Shown: positions 33,401-44,387 of the stretch, piece after piece | Position numbering within the stretch: the stretch's first letter is position 1 | Layout of the letters: every line of letters starts with the position of its first letter | Assembly (NCBI RefSeq): GCF_019320115.1 | Contig: NC_089589.1 | Coordinates: 25,892,487-25,956,486 of the forward strand | DNA: 64,000 nucleotides | Source: Miscanthus floridulus | Taxonomy: Eukaryota; Streptophyta; Magnoliopsida; Poales; Poaceae | Direction: 5' to 3' | Notes under the pieces: generated by a model | What the model was told of the DNA's origin: nothing | The model's input: only the letters and a program-made list of their open reading frames with translations | Databases searched by the model: none | Made by a program: the position numbers and the translations under genes

Positions 33401-35848
33401 ATGGCACATGTCAAGAACACCGGAGGTGGTCCAAGTGATGAGCATCCGAGGCCTCCACCTCGCCTACCTGCTGAGGTGAAAGGCAAGGCGAAGAAGCTTG
33501 CAGCGAAGGAGCACAAGTATGCAGATGCTGATACTGAGAGAGTAGCAGCAGTTGTAGCCACCGCAGAGAGTGGTGTTGTCATTGCAGATCAGCTCTCACC
33601 AGCACAGAGGGTCATCGTCAAGGCGGTAGAGCATCGTCATGGTAGTCCAGCTAGGACTGTGATGCTTGAGGGACGACGTGTCATTTTGGAGGAGAGTCAG
33701 CCTCAGGGGGAGCCACAGCAGCAGACTCAGCCAGCAGAGCAAACAGAGCAGACTCAGGAGGCAGAGTAGACAGAGGAGACTAAGCAAGCACCTTAGCCAC
33801 AGTTACGACACAATGGTCGTACTCATACCTAGGTGACACCGAGGCCAGAGGCACCGAGGAGGGGTTCTCATCCACCTCCTAGACTACAGGGTCCGCCTCT
33901 AGTGACTCACCTAGATTTGAGGGCCACCACAGCCAAGCAGGTGCAGTAGCTTAGGTTCGTGCAGTTCGAGGACTAGTTCCCGACGAGGAGGGATTAGCGT
34001 GCTTCAGAGGGATTTTATACACCACTACAGGAGGACTTCTATAATTCTTACTGAATAGTGGTGTGTCTTTCAAATCACAGAGGGTTTGTTCCATTGAGGC
34101 CATTGTAGCCGCAGCTGGAGAGCAGATCCACCCTCATCTCTCTTACTTGCCAGGGTTGATAGACTTACTTGGATGGATAGGCAGATATGTTCCATCTTGG
34201 GTCCGGGAGTTCTACGCTACACTTTGGATTGACCTAGCTCACAGGTTCATACACTTTGCATTCAGAGGTCATGACTATAGGCTGATGAGCTTTAGGGTCA
34301 GAGAGATTCTCAGGTTATAGGAGTCACCCATCCGCCTTCACGAGGTTTGCTATGGTCACACAGAGCCTCCTAGACGCCCTCACGGCGGTCTTGTGCCTCC
34401 CACAGATCTCATCCGACCTTGCTTCACAGAGCCATTCGGCGAGGGGTCGATCAGGACACCCAGAGATCTTACTCCTATAGCTAGACTGCTTGATGCTATC
34501 ATGAGGAGGACCCTGCTAACGAGGATGGGATATCATGAGGGATTGACTCGCATTCAGTTATGGCTACTGAACTCTCTGATGCAGCAAATAGTGTTTGATA
34601 TATGAGATGTCATTCTTTCTAAGATGGAGGATACGCTTGCAGAGGGATTCAGAGGTCATAGGCAGTTGTCGTATGCTCACTGGATCACATTTTTGATTCC
34701 TAGGGCAGTTATAGTGAGGCCTCCTGAGATGTTGGCAGAGTATTCTGGTGCTACTACTGATTTCCCTACATATAACATGACCCAGATGCTCCATCATAGC
34801 AGAGCGAGGACACCTAGCCAGCTACGCCGTTGCCTAGAGGTGCTAGAGTCTGTAGCCCAGTAGGATGAGATTATCAGGAGCATTGCAGCGACAGAGGAGG
34901 AGCAGCTAGATGCATAGCAGGAGGGTATGGTTGAGAGTGATCCTAGTGACAGCTCAGATGATGATTATCGGGCTATTCCTTAGATGCCTCCACGATGACA
35001 TGATGATGAGGCTAGTGGCTCTAGCTCAGCTCCACAGCCACCATAGACAGACCCCGCTCTACTTGCTATTCTTGAGCGGATAAGGCAGGATCAGGCTCCC
35101 TAGGCCTAGGAGACCACAGCTGCACTTGCATAGGTTCAGGCCAGACAGGATGAGTTCCAGCGACAGCAGTAGGCTATCTAGCAGCAGAAGGCCATGTAGC
35201 AACAGTAGCACCTCATTCAATAGCAGTTACTTGGTTTCATGCAGCATGTCGTTACTACCATTGGGGCTCCACCGCCATAGCTTACACCTCAGCCCGGCCA
35301 GCCTGCCACCACTACAGTGACTCCAGGTTTTTAGCCTAGTGGGCTTCAAAGTCAGGGGCAGCCAGCTACCATGTTCGCTTCACCTACAGAGCAGGTGTCC
35401 TAGTGGTTTGCTTCACTAGTGCCAGCCTAGGGTCTTTCCTTCACACATCTACATACGGGCTTCACACCGGCTCAGAGTTCATCGATGCTTATGATAGACA
35501 CCCCAGTTTCCAGGAGCCTTGGTGCTACTTTCAGTGTGTTGATAGGGCAGCCTACAACACTAGAGCTACGTGTCCCTAGACCTTACACTATTGCTCTAGT
35601 TACTGGGACTACAGAGACACTCCCATCATCAGTTGCATCATCAGAGCCACCTACTATAGTCATACCTATAGAGTCACAGGTCGCACTAGTTCTAGAGCAA
35701 ACCCAGACTGCTTTAGCATCACTTCCAACGATAGAGGGTCAGACAGCTCAGAGCTCTAGATCAGAGGATGATGCTACCCAGTTCCAGATTGCTCATCGCA
35801 CCTCAGCGCCCGACTCGTCCGTTGCTGCCCCGCCAATAGACCCTTAGG
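33401..35848 (+). pseudogene. Long ORF in the env-like position of the Sirevirus, riddled with TAG stops
   Basis: ATG at 33401 opens MAHVKNTGGGPSDEHPRPPP. The first stop is a TAG at 33767. Beyond it the same kind of protein continues for about 2 kb with more than twenty stops, nearly all TAG and mostly in Gln-rich stretches where CAG would fit. The central part (34063-34860), including SWVREFYATLWIDLAHRFIH and PPTDLIRPCFTEPFGEG, resembles a plant transposon-associated domain seen in many grass retrotransposon ORFs. A Gln-rich, coiled-coil-like region follows (35060-35260), then a Pro/Thr/Ser-rich tail. Some Sireviruses carry an envelope-like gene here, but I see no signal peptide or clear membrane anchor, so envelope function is not supported. 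The product is unknown. Confidence 0.6.
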
Positions 35849-36310
35849 TTTTGGTGCTTAACGCCAAAGGGGGAGAGGGATCGAGTATGAAAGACATAGG
35901 GGGAGCTTATTTATTACATTTGGCTTTTTATGTGTGATACATTATTATGCATTCATGTTTACTTTCATGCATTGAACTACATACGTGTGATCGTGATATT
36001 TATGTGATAGTGATATTTATGTGATATGTGACATGTGTGCTCTCTACTTTGATCTTGATATATGTCATGTCACTTAGTTATGCTCATTTGCTTTGCTTCC
36101 ACGTTTTACTCCGATGCAAATGAGCTTTATTTCTTATACTCATGCTTATTTCGTATATATTGAGTACATCATGTTGGCTTGGGTCATATAAGCTTGCCTA
36201 ACTCTTTTGTTCTTATTGTCAAAAGCTTATATGAACCAAGCATGTTGAAAACTGCATCTCTTTTACATACTCGAGGTTGTATTGCCATCAATCACCAAAA
36301 AGGAGAAGAT
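35849..36310 (+). promoter_or_regulatory. Multiple polypurine tracts and 3' untranslated region of the Sirevirus
   Basis: AAAGGGGGAGAGG at 35866-35878, TAGGGGGAG near 35898-35905, and AAAAAGGAGAAGAT directly before the 3' LTR at 36297-36310. Repeated purine tracts upstream of the 3' LTR are a conserved Sirevirus trait; the last one would prime plus-strand DNA synthesis. Confidence 0.75.
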
Positions 36311-37891
36311 TGAAAGCATCTAGGCCCTTAGTTGGGTTTCGGTGATTAATGACAATACGAGATTACTATGACTAACATATGTTTTGTAGAGAAAATTAAG
36401 TTAGGTCATGGTAATGGCAATTGATTAGGCAATCATAGTTGTCATGCCCCTACGATGGAAATTGTTTCGGTTTTCAAAGGATGGATGACAAGGTTAAGGA
36501 TGGACTACTTCTAAGTGTTGTTTGGTGTTGAAGAGACACTTAGAGTAGTTTAGGACTTTGTTTTTCCTTTGGTCGTACTATTAAGGGGGGTATGGACTAG
36601 TAGCTTGATCTAGGTGAGTCTACTGGGTTAGGTGTGGTGCACACTTGTCAAATCTAGCACTAGGTAGCTCCGAAGTAGCCCTTAGATCAATTGGAGAAAA
36701 CTTCATTCACATATGATTTCGAGTTGGAAGTGAATGGAGGGTCAAATATTGACCGGACGCTGGTCCTGGTGTGACCGGACGCTGGCAATAGTGTCTGGTC
36801 AGTTCATTTGATCAAGTGAAGTCGTTTGGATGCGACTGGACGCTGAGTGAAAAGTAACCGGACGCTAGGTGCCAGAGTCCGGTCAACTCCAGTAAGGTTC
36901 CAGAGACGGAGAATTCTGATCGAATGCGTCCGGTCAGTGCTGACCAGACGCTGGTCAGGTTCCGGTTACTGACCGAATGCTGAACAGCGAAGCGACCGGA
37001 CTCTAAGTGCTAGCGTTCGGTCAACATCAATAAGAGTCCAGAGAGCAGTTTTCATGACCGAACAGAATCCGGTCACAACTTAACGGCTCTATGGCGGGGA
37101 GAACTGACCAGAGCATCTGATCACCCCGCAGAGTGGTGTTTCCACCTCCTAACGGTTTGTTTTGAATGATGGGGTATAAATACTTCCTCTATTCATCCAA
37201 GGGAGGTCTCTTGCCTATTTCAACAGCTAAGAAACACCCTTAAGAGTGCCGAGGAGAGCAAGAGCCTAGTGAGGTGATTGAGATTTGAGAATCCAAGATT
37301 AAGGCCTCATTAGTGAAAAGAGAGTAGCAAGTGTGCATCCACCCTTCACATTAGGCTTATTGTGGTCAAGTGAGAGTTCTTACTTGTTACTCTTGGTGAT
37401 CGCCATTACCTAGACGACTTGGTGGTGATTGAGAGTTTGGTGATCATCCGGCGGAGCTTGTGGATGACCCAACTCAAGTTGTGAGCGGTTATGGGTGATT
37501 CACCACGACGGAGTGTCGAAGAATCAACCCATAGAGAGCAATTGATCCTTGCGTGGATCAAGGGGGAGCTACACCCTTGCGTGGGCGCTCCAACGAGGAT
37601 TAATGGGGAGTGGTGTCTCTCCGATACCTCAGCAAAACATTACCGCGTTCCTTCTCCTCTTTTTACTTTAAGCATTTACATTTGAGCAATTCAATTCTTG
37701 TCTTTATATTCTTAGAATTGCCATGCTAGAGTAGGATTGGAACTTATGGTGCTAAACTTTTGTGTGGTAGATCAATAGAATCACTTTCTAGGCACAAGGG
37801 GTGAAGTGGGCTAAGTGTAGGGTTTATTTATTGCCATGAATTTTAGAATTAGCCCAATTCACCCTTCCTCTTGGGCATCTTGATCCTTTCA
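36311..37891 (+). repeat. 3' LTR of the Sirevirus, complete
   Basis: 1,581 bp from TGAAAGCATCTAGG to CTTGATCCTTTCA, then the duplication TCTAC. Its first 1.27 kb match the truncated 5' LTR at 4177-5503. The final 305 bp have no partner in the window, which measures the part lost from the 5' LTR. U3 holds GACCGGACGCTGG-type repeats (36750-37060), fewer than in the 5' LTR because short blocks are missing. Confidence 0.92.
37175..37182 (+). promoter_or_regulatory. TATA box of the Sirevirus 3' LTR
   Basis: TATAAATA in GGGGTATAAATACTTCC, matching 5094-5101 in the other LTR. Confidence 0.7.
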
Positions 37892-37896
37892 TCTAC

Positions 37897-39126
37897 TATG
37901 TATATTTCTAAATTACACATTTTTATCACTATTAAGTTAGAAGTAAGCATAACTCTATGCATGATGTAGGACAAATAAACATGTATATCTTAGGATAAAT
38001 ATTTATTGTAATTGCTTATCAAGTGTGGAAAAATGTTCTCTTAACTAACCACATAGTGATGGTACTGCCAATTCACTTTAAGTTATATTGTTACTCCATG
38101 ATAATGAATTTTGTAAGTTATTATTTTAAATATGTTTATACATTTGGACTGAAATATTATGTCATATCAATATGGTAACTATTTCATTTTAAGCGCTCTA
38201 TGTTTTATAAAATAATACTACTACATATAATTCTTTGATATAGATCATGGTGCATAGTATTATGCTTACTTCTAACTTATATTTCTCATGAGATCTAATT
38301 TAATAAGCACTCTATGTTACTGGTATGTTGGGTGACGATCCGAATTCAAAGAAGATAGAAGAAGAATTGGAGCCCAATGAGAGATAAGAAGAGAGAGAGA
38401 GAGAACCAAAGCAAGGGATAACGATCAAGTGCACATTTCATTCATGCCATGGCTATCTGAAAAGCATCTTGAGTGCCATGGCGCAAACTAAAAAGACTAT
38501 TTGTATCATTTTAAGAACTCAAAGGGAAGCCTAGACCTAGAATTTTTTAAAATAAAACTGAAGATAATTTTTTTGAATAAAAGATATAATTAGCACAAAG
38601 GTTTTAACTTAGCTTGTTGATTAAAAATTGCTATAAGTAGATTAAAATTTGTAAGCTAAAAATATAGATTCATGATGTAACAGAAAAGGATACAACAAGG
38701 GCTTATATATATAACTTAGTCGTAGTTTCAACTAAATACGTATCATGCTATATAAAAGAATATAAATCGTAGAAATCCTAACTAGATGTCCCCAATGGAG
38801 CCTTCCTGTTATCTCATGATACTCGCTAGGAGAAAAAAGATAAATGACAAAATTTCTCACAAAAATCATAAAGATATGGGATCACTTAAATTTTAAGATC
38901 TATAACAACCTAAAGTATATATCTACCATAGTTGAAGTTAAGGTTTTAACTAAATTCATATTGAAAATATACATAATTGTCATGTGAAGGAAAAAAAACT
39001 AAGTATATGGATGAAAAAATATATAGACCAGCGATTGATAAGTTTATCACAACTGCATTGTATTAGAAAATGAATAAAGAGAAAAATGTATAGTTTAATC
39101 TAAGTATTTTTTTATTAGTCAGAGAT
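37897..39126. other. AT-rich sequence between the Sirevirus and a small CACTA
   Basis: Continues the pre-insertion sequence broken at 4176. No gene is supported. It contains a short GA run (38388-38403) and several runs of A/T. It may be an intron or upstream region of the WAK gene, or decayed transposon sequence. Confidence 0.5.
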
Positions 39127-40647
39127 CACTACCGGAATCCTCAAATTCGCTGAGTGTTTTTATGTTTGCCGAGTGTATTTCCTCGGGCACTCGGCGAACA
39201 GGTTCTTTGCCGAGTGTCAAAGAAAAAACACTCGGCAAAGATTGGGTTTGCCGAGTGTCAAAAGAAAAACACTCGGCAAAGATAAAGTTTGCCGAGTGTA
39301 AAAAAACACTCGGCAAAGAAATAAAATATTTTTCTGGAAAAGAAGAAGAAGAAGAAAAAAAATAAAAAAAAAACTTTGTTGAGTGCTTAGATCTAGAACA
39401 CTCGGCAAAGAAATAAAAAAATCCTGAAAAAAATGAGAAAAAAATAAAAAAATACTTTGCCGAGTGTCCAGATGGGACACTCGGCAAACAAAAACAAAAT
39501 ATCTTCTTTAACCCACCCACCCACCCTCCACAACCGCCCCCAGCGCCCAGCGCCCCACCCTCCCTCCGCACCCGCCCCCAGCGCCCAGCGCCCCATCCCC
39601 TCACCTTCTTCCTCGGGCCGCACGCACCCTCCCCGCCGGCGCCCCTCCCCCTCCTCTCCCTCTCTTCCCCGGCGGCGGCCGCCCCCTCCTCTCCCTCTCT
39701 TCCCCAGATCCGGCGAGGCCGCCCCCTCCTCCCCCTCTCTTTCTCGGATCCAGTGGCCTCCCCCTCCTCTCCCTCTCTTCACCGGCGCGAACTGGCGGCG
39801 CGGAGCAGCGCGGGGGGAGCAGCCCCTCTCCACTCCAGAGCGACGCTGGGGGCATGACCCCTCTCCACTCGGGCAAGCTCCAGTAGCAGGCAATGGCGGG
39901 CGGCCATCCCCTCCCTCACCCTGGAGCACCTCCACCACCGTCCCCGGGCTGGTTTAGGTGGAGGGCAGCTGGATCCAGTGGAGGGCGGCCGGATCCATGG
40001 CGGGACCGCCCTCCGACAGTGGATCATGGGCCGGCGAGGTCGGATCCGGAGCGGGGAGTCCTGATCCGGTGGCGGGGAGGCGGATCTGGCGAGCGAGGCG
40101 GCGCTCCTCCGACGACGAGCGAGGCGGCGCAGGCGGGCTGTGGCGACGCTCCTCCTTCACCTCTTCGTCAGCTCCAGCGCTGGGGGCCGGATCTGGTGGC
40201 GGGGAGGCCGGATCTGGCGGCGGCGAGGCCAGATCTGGCTAGCTACAGCGGCGGTGGCGTGGTGGTAGTGGCTCGTGGCGGCGGACGTGAAGCCGGGGAG
40301 CGGAGGCGTCTGGGCGTGAAGCTGGGCCGCAGCGCAGGGGAAGGGCATGGCCGAGGAGACCGACAACGGCCGGCGGAGACCGGCCGGTGGTGGCTTTTTT
40401 TATTTTTTTTGGCCGGTGGTGGCTTTTTTTATTTTTTGCAAAAAATGTTTGCCGAGTGTATTTTGGGCACTCGGCAAAGTCTTTGCTGAGTGTCCGACAA
40501 AAAACACTCGGCAAACTAGTGTTTGCCGTTAAAGGGGTTACCGAGTGCCGTTTGCCGAGTGTAACGCTCGACAAACCCTTTGCCGAGTGTTTTTGGGGCT
40601 TCGCCGAGTGCCCCTGGCACTCGGCAAATATCTTGTATCCGGTAGTG
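39127..40647. mobile_element. Small non-autonomous CACTA element with TTTGCCGAGTGT repeats
   Basis: Ends are CACTACCGGAATCC at 39127 and, inverted, CACTACCGGATACA at 40647, flanked by the 3-bp duplication GAT (39124-39126, 40648-40650). Both flanks carry TTTGCCGAGTGT and ACACTCGGCAAA in alternating orientation, the familiar subterminal repeats of a grass CACTA family. The 1.5-kb element has no transposase. Its middle (39520-40360) is strongly GC-rich, with long open frames on both strands encoding Pro/Gly/Arg-rich strings and no recognisable domain. That part could be captured host DNA or an internal element segment. Confidence 0.9.
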
Positions 40648-40954
40648 GATATTAAAATATAACTAATGCATATGTCTCTTAGCCCGCAGGAGTCGATGGA
40701 CTATTACGCAAAATTTTAAAGTTCACTTAATCAGTAATTTTAAGTGTAGAAATGTGTATTTTACTCATTTGTTGGTATTTCTTAGATATATAATATTGTA
40801 ATTTCACTTTATATTTTGGCAACTGGTTGAGTGAAACAAATGTTTTACTTATTTATTTGTTTATTACCATGAAAAGTGTAGCATACAAAATGACAAGTCG
40901 ATTTATGCACGGTTACCTTTTTCATTTGGAACTTGAATGCATGGTTAACATGTT
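40648..40954. other. Sequence upstream of the WAK pseudogene
   Basis: AT-rich, no gene. It contains ATTGTAAT..ACTTTATATTTTGGCA (40795-40825), which recurs at 55735-55765. Confidence 0.5.
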
Positions 40955-41587
40955 TCTTACTATAATCCAAAAGGAAACAAAGCTAACTGTACCCGTCACT
41001 GTGGAAACATCGATGTGCCATTTCCATTTGGCTTAGAAGATGGTTGCTTCGCTATGGAAAATTTTCGCCTCTTCTGCACAAATGCGACATCATCAGCTTT
41101 TCTCCGTTTGGGACCTCCGGGGGATGTGATCATCAGTCTCCAAGTTAACGAAGGGATACTTAACTACACTGAAGAAATAATGAATGCGCCCGGTTTTAAA
41201 CTTTTTTTATGGTTATGGTTTGACAAGCAGCTCTATGCAATGGGTTGTTGCTAATCTAAGCTGTGCTGAAGCTAAACAGAATACATCTGGGTATGCTTGT
41301 GTGAGTATCAACAGCAGGTGTGTGGAAGTGAACACATCTGACGGTTATTATTTTGGATACCGCTGCAAATGCACAGATGGCTTCCCAGGGAATCCGTACA
41401 TTCAGAGTGGTTGTCAAGGTACTCGACATCGCAGATATTGATGAGTGCCTTCAGCAAGACATTTGTAAGGGCAGAATGTGCAGTAACATAGAAGGAAGCT
41501 TCAAGTGCATTGAATGCCCTCGGAAGACGATATATGATCAGGCAAATAACCAGTGTACTAGAACAAAGCAGCAGGCTCTGCTCATAG

Positions 41588-41823
41588 GGGCCTTCTCCTC
41601 CAAAACGTTAAATTTTTTAAGATTTTTCGTCACATCAAATCTTTGGACGTATGCACGAAGCATTAAATATAAATAAAAAATAAAACTAATTACACAGTTT
41701 AGACGAAATCCACGAGACAAATCTTTTAAGCCTAATTAGACTATGATTGGACACTAATTGCCAAATAACAACGAAAATACTACAGTGTCATTTTGTCAAA
41801 AATTTCGGCAACTAAACTGGGCC
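41588..41823. mobile_element. MITE at the WAK exon-intron border
   Basis: 236 bp with ends GGGCCTTCTCC and, inverted, GGCCCAGTTTAGTTGCC, flanked by TAG (41585-41587, 41824-41826). The interior (CGAAATCCACGAGACAAATC, CTTTTAAGCCTAATTAGACT) belongs to an abundant grass MITE family with GGCCTTGTTTAGTT-type ends. The insertion lies at the last codon before the splice donor GTATCG. Confidence 0.75.
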
Positions 41824-42213
41824 TAGGTATCGTTACTGTTGTTACTAAATAACAACAGTTGCTGCTCATATTTATTATTGTTATTGCTAATAGTATTCCT
41901 ATTGCAAAATAAGGTACAATATATATAAGGAGGTTATGTTCGTGTCTATATAGGTATTATTATCGGACTTTCGGGAGGCTTCAGCATCCTACTCCTGGCC
42001 TTCCTTGCATTATTTCTTCTCCGTAGATGGAGAAGAAATGTTCAAAAGCAACTACGGAGGACTTATTTCCAGAAGAACCAAGGTCTTCTTTTAGAACAGT
42101 TGACGTCGTCTGACAAAACAAATATTTTCTCTCTTGAAGAGCTAGAAAAGGCAACAAATAACTTTGATCCCACACGTATCATTAGACATGGTGGCCACGG
42201 GATGGTCTATAAA

Positions 42214-42454
42214 CGCCGGTTTTAGGTGGCAGAAATTTAGAATTTAGGTACTGTAGCACTTTCGTTTTTATTTGGTAATTAGTGTTTAATCATAGACTAA
42301 TTAGGCTCAAAACGTTCGTCTCGCAATTTCCAACCAAACAGTGCAATTAGTTTTTTTTTCGTCTACATTTAATGCTCCATGCACGTATTGCAAGATTCGA
42401 TGTGATGGGTACTGTAACACTTTTTGGGGAAAAAATTTGGAACTAAACAAGGGC
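42214..42454. mobile_element. MITE inside the WAK kinase coding sequence
   Basis: 241 bp ending AACTAAACAAGGGC, with a degenerate left end (GCCGGTTTTAGG). The candidate duplication is AAA (42211-42213, 42455-42457). Interior motifs (GACTAATTAGGCTC, GTCTCGCAATTTCC) match the other MITE in inverted orientation. It separates MVYK from [13 protein letters not shown] of the kinase, so the ATP-binding region is split. Confidence 0.75.
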
Positions 42455-43435
42455 AAAGGCATTTTATCTGACCAACGTGTTGTTGCAATAAAGAAGTCTC
42501 TAGTCATTGAGTACAGCGAGATCAAGCAATTCATCAATGAAGTTGCAATACTTTCTGAAATAAATCACAGAAACATCGTGAAGCTCTTTGGATGTTGTCT
42601 CGAATCTGAGGTTCCATTGCTAGTATATGATTATATTTCCAATGGATCATTGACTCAAGTTCTCCATGATGAATCACGAAATGATGTTTCTTTGTCTTGG
42701 AATGATTACATAAGAATCGCCATGGAAGCTGCAGGAGCTTTATCATATCTCCACTCAGCAGCTTCAATATCAGTCTTCCATCGTGATGTGAAGTCCTCTA
42801 ATATACTCTTGGATGGGAACTACACAGCAAAAGTTTCAGACTTTGGCGCTTCAAGATTGGTTCCAGTTGATCAAACACACATTGTTACGAATGTACAAGG
42901 TACATTTGGTTACTTAGATCCAGAGTATTTCTATACGAGGCAACTAAATGCGAAGAGTGATGTGTATAGTTTTGGGGTGGTACTTCTAGAGCTGCTTGTT
43001 AGAAAGAAGCCTATTTTCACAAGTAGCTTAGGCTTGGTTCAGAACTTGTCAAACTACTTTCTTGAGGCATTGAAAGAGAGAGAAATCACTGATATAGTTG
43101 ATCCTCAAGTTGCCCAGGAAGCAACCAAGGAGGAGATCAGCAGCATCGCCTCCATTGCGGAGATGTGCTTAAGATTACATGGTGAAGAAAGGCCTACAAT
43201 GAAGCAAGCGGAGATGGAATTACAGATTTTACGAGAGAAACAGGTGAGCACTTGGCAAAGCAGCCCGGAAAATGAGCAGCAAAATGAAACAATATTGCTA
43301 ACTCGAAAAGGTAAAGCAACTTGCCAAGCATTTGCCACAGAACCAGGTGAGGGAGCCAATTTACCACTGAAACACAACCAACGATGTTATAGTTTAGAGG
43401 AAGAGTTCATGGAATCTGCAACACTACCACGCTAG

Positions 43436-44149
43436 ATGTGTTTATTGAGTATGATTGATTTGGTGCCGGTGGCCATCCATCTATAATGTATCACTCACCA
43501 GCAGGTTGCATATAGTAACTTTATATATATGAGTAGATATTTTGTGGGATGGTTCGGGTAAATTAAATTTCTTTGCCGTGTGGGCTCTGTGGGGTGGGTC
43601 TGGGTTGGGTACGGCGCTCAAGCGATGCTTCGCGTAGGCCAGAGCGAATGGGCACGAACGGAGAGGGAACGGAGCAGATTGGACGGTGGGAGGGAAGGGA
43701 TAACGTGGAAGCTTGAGGTGCTAGATTTGGTATACAGAAATAAGGAGAATGGTAGATAGAACCCGCGTTTCACTGGCTTTGTTTATTGTACAATAGGAGT
43801 GTTTATACATATGTGAAGATATAGTTGTTCTTTTGCGTTAGCATAAACATTACTTAGAACTTTGAAAAACTTTGAGATGGTGCCAGATAAATAGTAATCT
43901 GATTTATCATTTATCTATTTCAGTACACATGTAAAATAAGTTATCATATAAATAGTGCACACGTATATTTTAAGTTTTTAACCAAACTAGTGGGCATTGG
44001 CTCACTATACATTCGGAGAAAACACTGGAGGCATGCTTGTGTTACTGCAGCACCACGCGCCACCTATAAATTGTTGTTAACAAAGTCTCCGTCATGGTTA
44101 GAATTCCTAGAGAACAGACTTTAGAACGATGTCCCAATTTGACATTAGC
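43436..44149. other. 3' flank of the WAK pseudogene
   Basis: No gene seen. Includes the presumed 3' untranslated region and moderately GC-rich sequence at 43550-43730 without a recognisable coding frame. Confidence 0.5.
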
Positions 44150-44162
44150 CTCGGCATTTTTT

Positions 44163-44365
44163 GCTCCCGGGACTAAAGAACCCTTTAGTCCCGGTTGGTA
44201 ATACCAACCGGGACTAAAGGTCCCTGCCCAACGGTCGTCCGCGGGTCAAGGATCTTTAGTCCCGGCTGGTATTACCAACCGGGACTAAAGGTAATACCAG
44301 CCGGGACTAAAGCTTTTAGTCCCGGTTTAGGTTATGCCCCGGGAATAAAGATTAATCTTTAGTCT
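44163..44365. repeat. Left palindromic subterminal repeats
   Basis: CCCTTTAGTCCCGGTTGGTA followed by ATACCAACCGGGACTAAAGG forms a near-perfect 40-bp palindrome. Related half-units follow to 44365. Confidence 0.8.
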
Positions 44366-44387
44366 CGGTTTGGGTTATGTCTCGTCA

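Larger units (their letters stand above)
4177..37891 (+). mobile_element. Sirevirus-type Ty1/copia LTR retrotransposon with nested insertions
   Basis: Two long direct repeats share their first 1.3 kb (4177-5503 and 36311 on). The intact 3' LTR runs TGAAAGC...CCTTTCA and ends at 37891. The 5-bp duplication TCTAC flanks both outer ends (4172-4176 and 37892-37896). Between the LTRs lie integrase, reverse transcriptase and RNase H in copia order, then an extra long frame, then several polypurine tracts. Repeated purine tracts of the form AAAGGGGGAGA are a known Sirevirus hallmark. The 5' part of the internal region (binding site, gag, protease, integrase start) is missing. Nested inside are a gypsy element with its own passengers (5504-27300) and a solo LTR (29330-31110). 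By eye the two LTRs differ at about one base in ten over the first 180 bp, mostly transitions, so this is an old copy. Confidence 0.9.
40955..43435 (+). pseudogene. Wall-associated receptor-like kinase (WAK), broken
   Basis: WAKs bind cell-wall pectin outside the cell and signal through a cytoplasmic Ser/Thr kinase. Parts seen in order: ectodomain start (NCTRHCGNIDVPFPFG, 40985-41035); VANLSCAEAKQNTSGYACVS and an EGF-like repeat (YRCKCTDGFPGNPYIQSGC) reached only after a frameshift near 41210; a calcium-binding EGF motif (DIDECLQQDICKG, about 41430); a transmembrane segment (LSGGFSILLLAFLALFLLRR, about 41965); and the kinase. The kinase has VAIKK (42482), the catalytic loop FHRDVKSSN (about 42778), DFGAS (about 42840), [10 protein letters not shown] and [13 protein letters not shown], ending at TAG 43433. 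There is no signal peptide, and the exon start has an upstream in-frame stop. Two MITEs sit in it (41588, 42214), the second in the glycine-rich loop after MVYK. An intron of only 16 bp separates the EGF exons (about 41419-41434). Non-functional as it stands. Confidence 0.88.

Noticed and set aside
33401..35848. Calling the 3' ORF an envelope gene
   Set aside because: Position fits, but I see no signal peptide, fusion-type region or membrane anchor, so only the position is stated.
42341..42450. N-terminal extension of the kinase frame
   Set aside because: This part of the open frame is MITE sequence; the kinase coding sequence resumes only after 42455.
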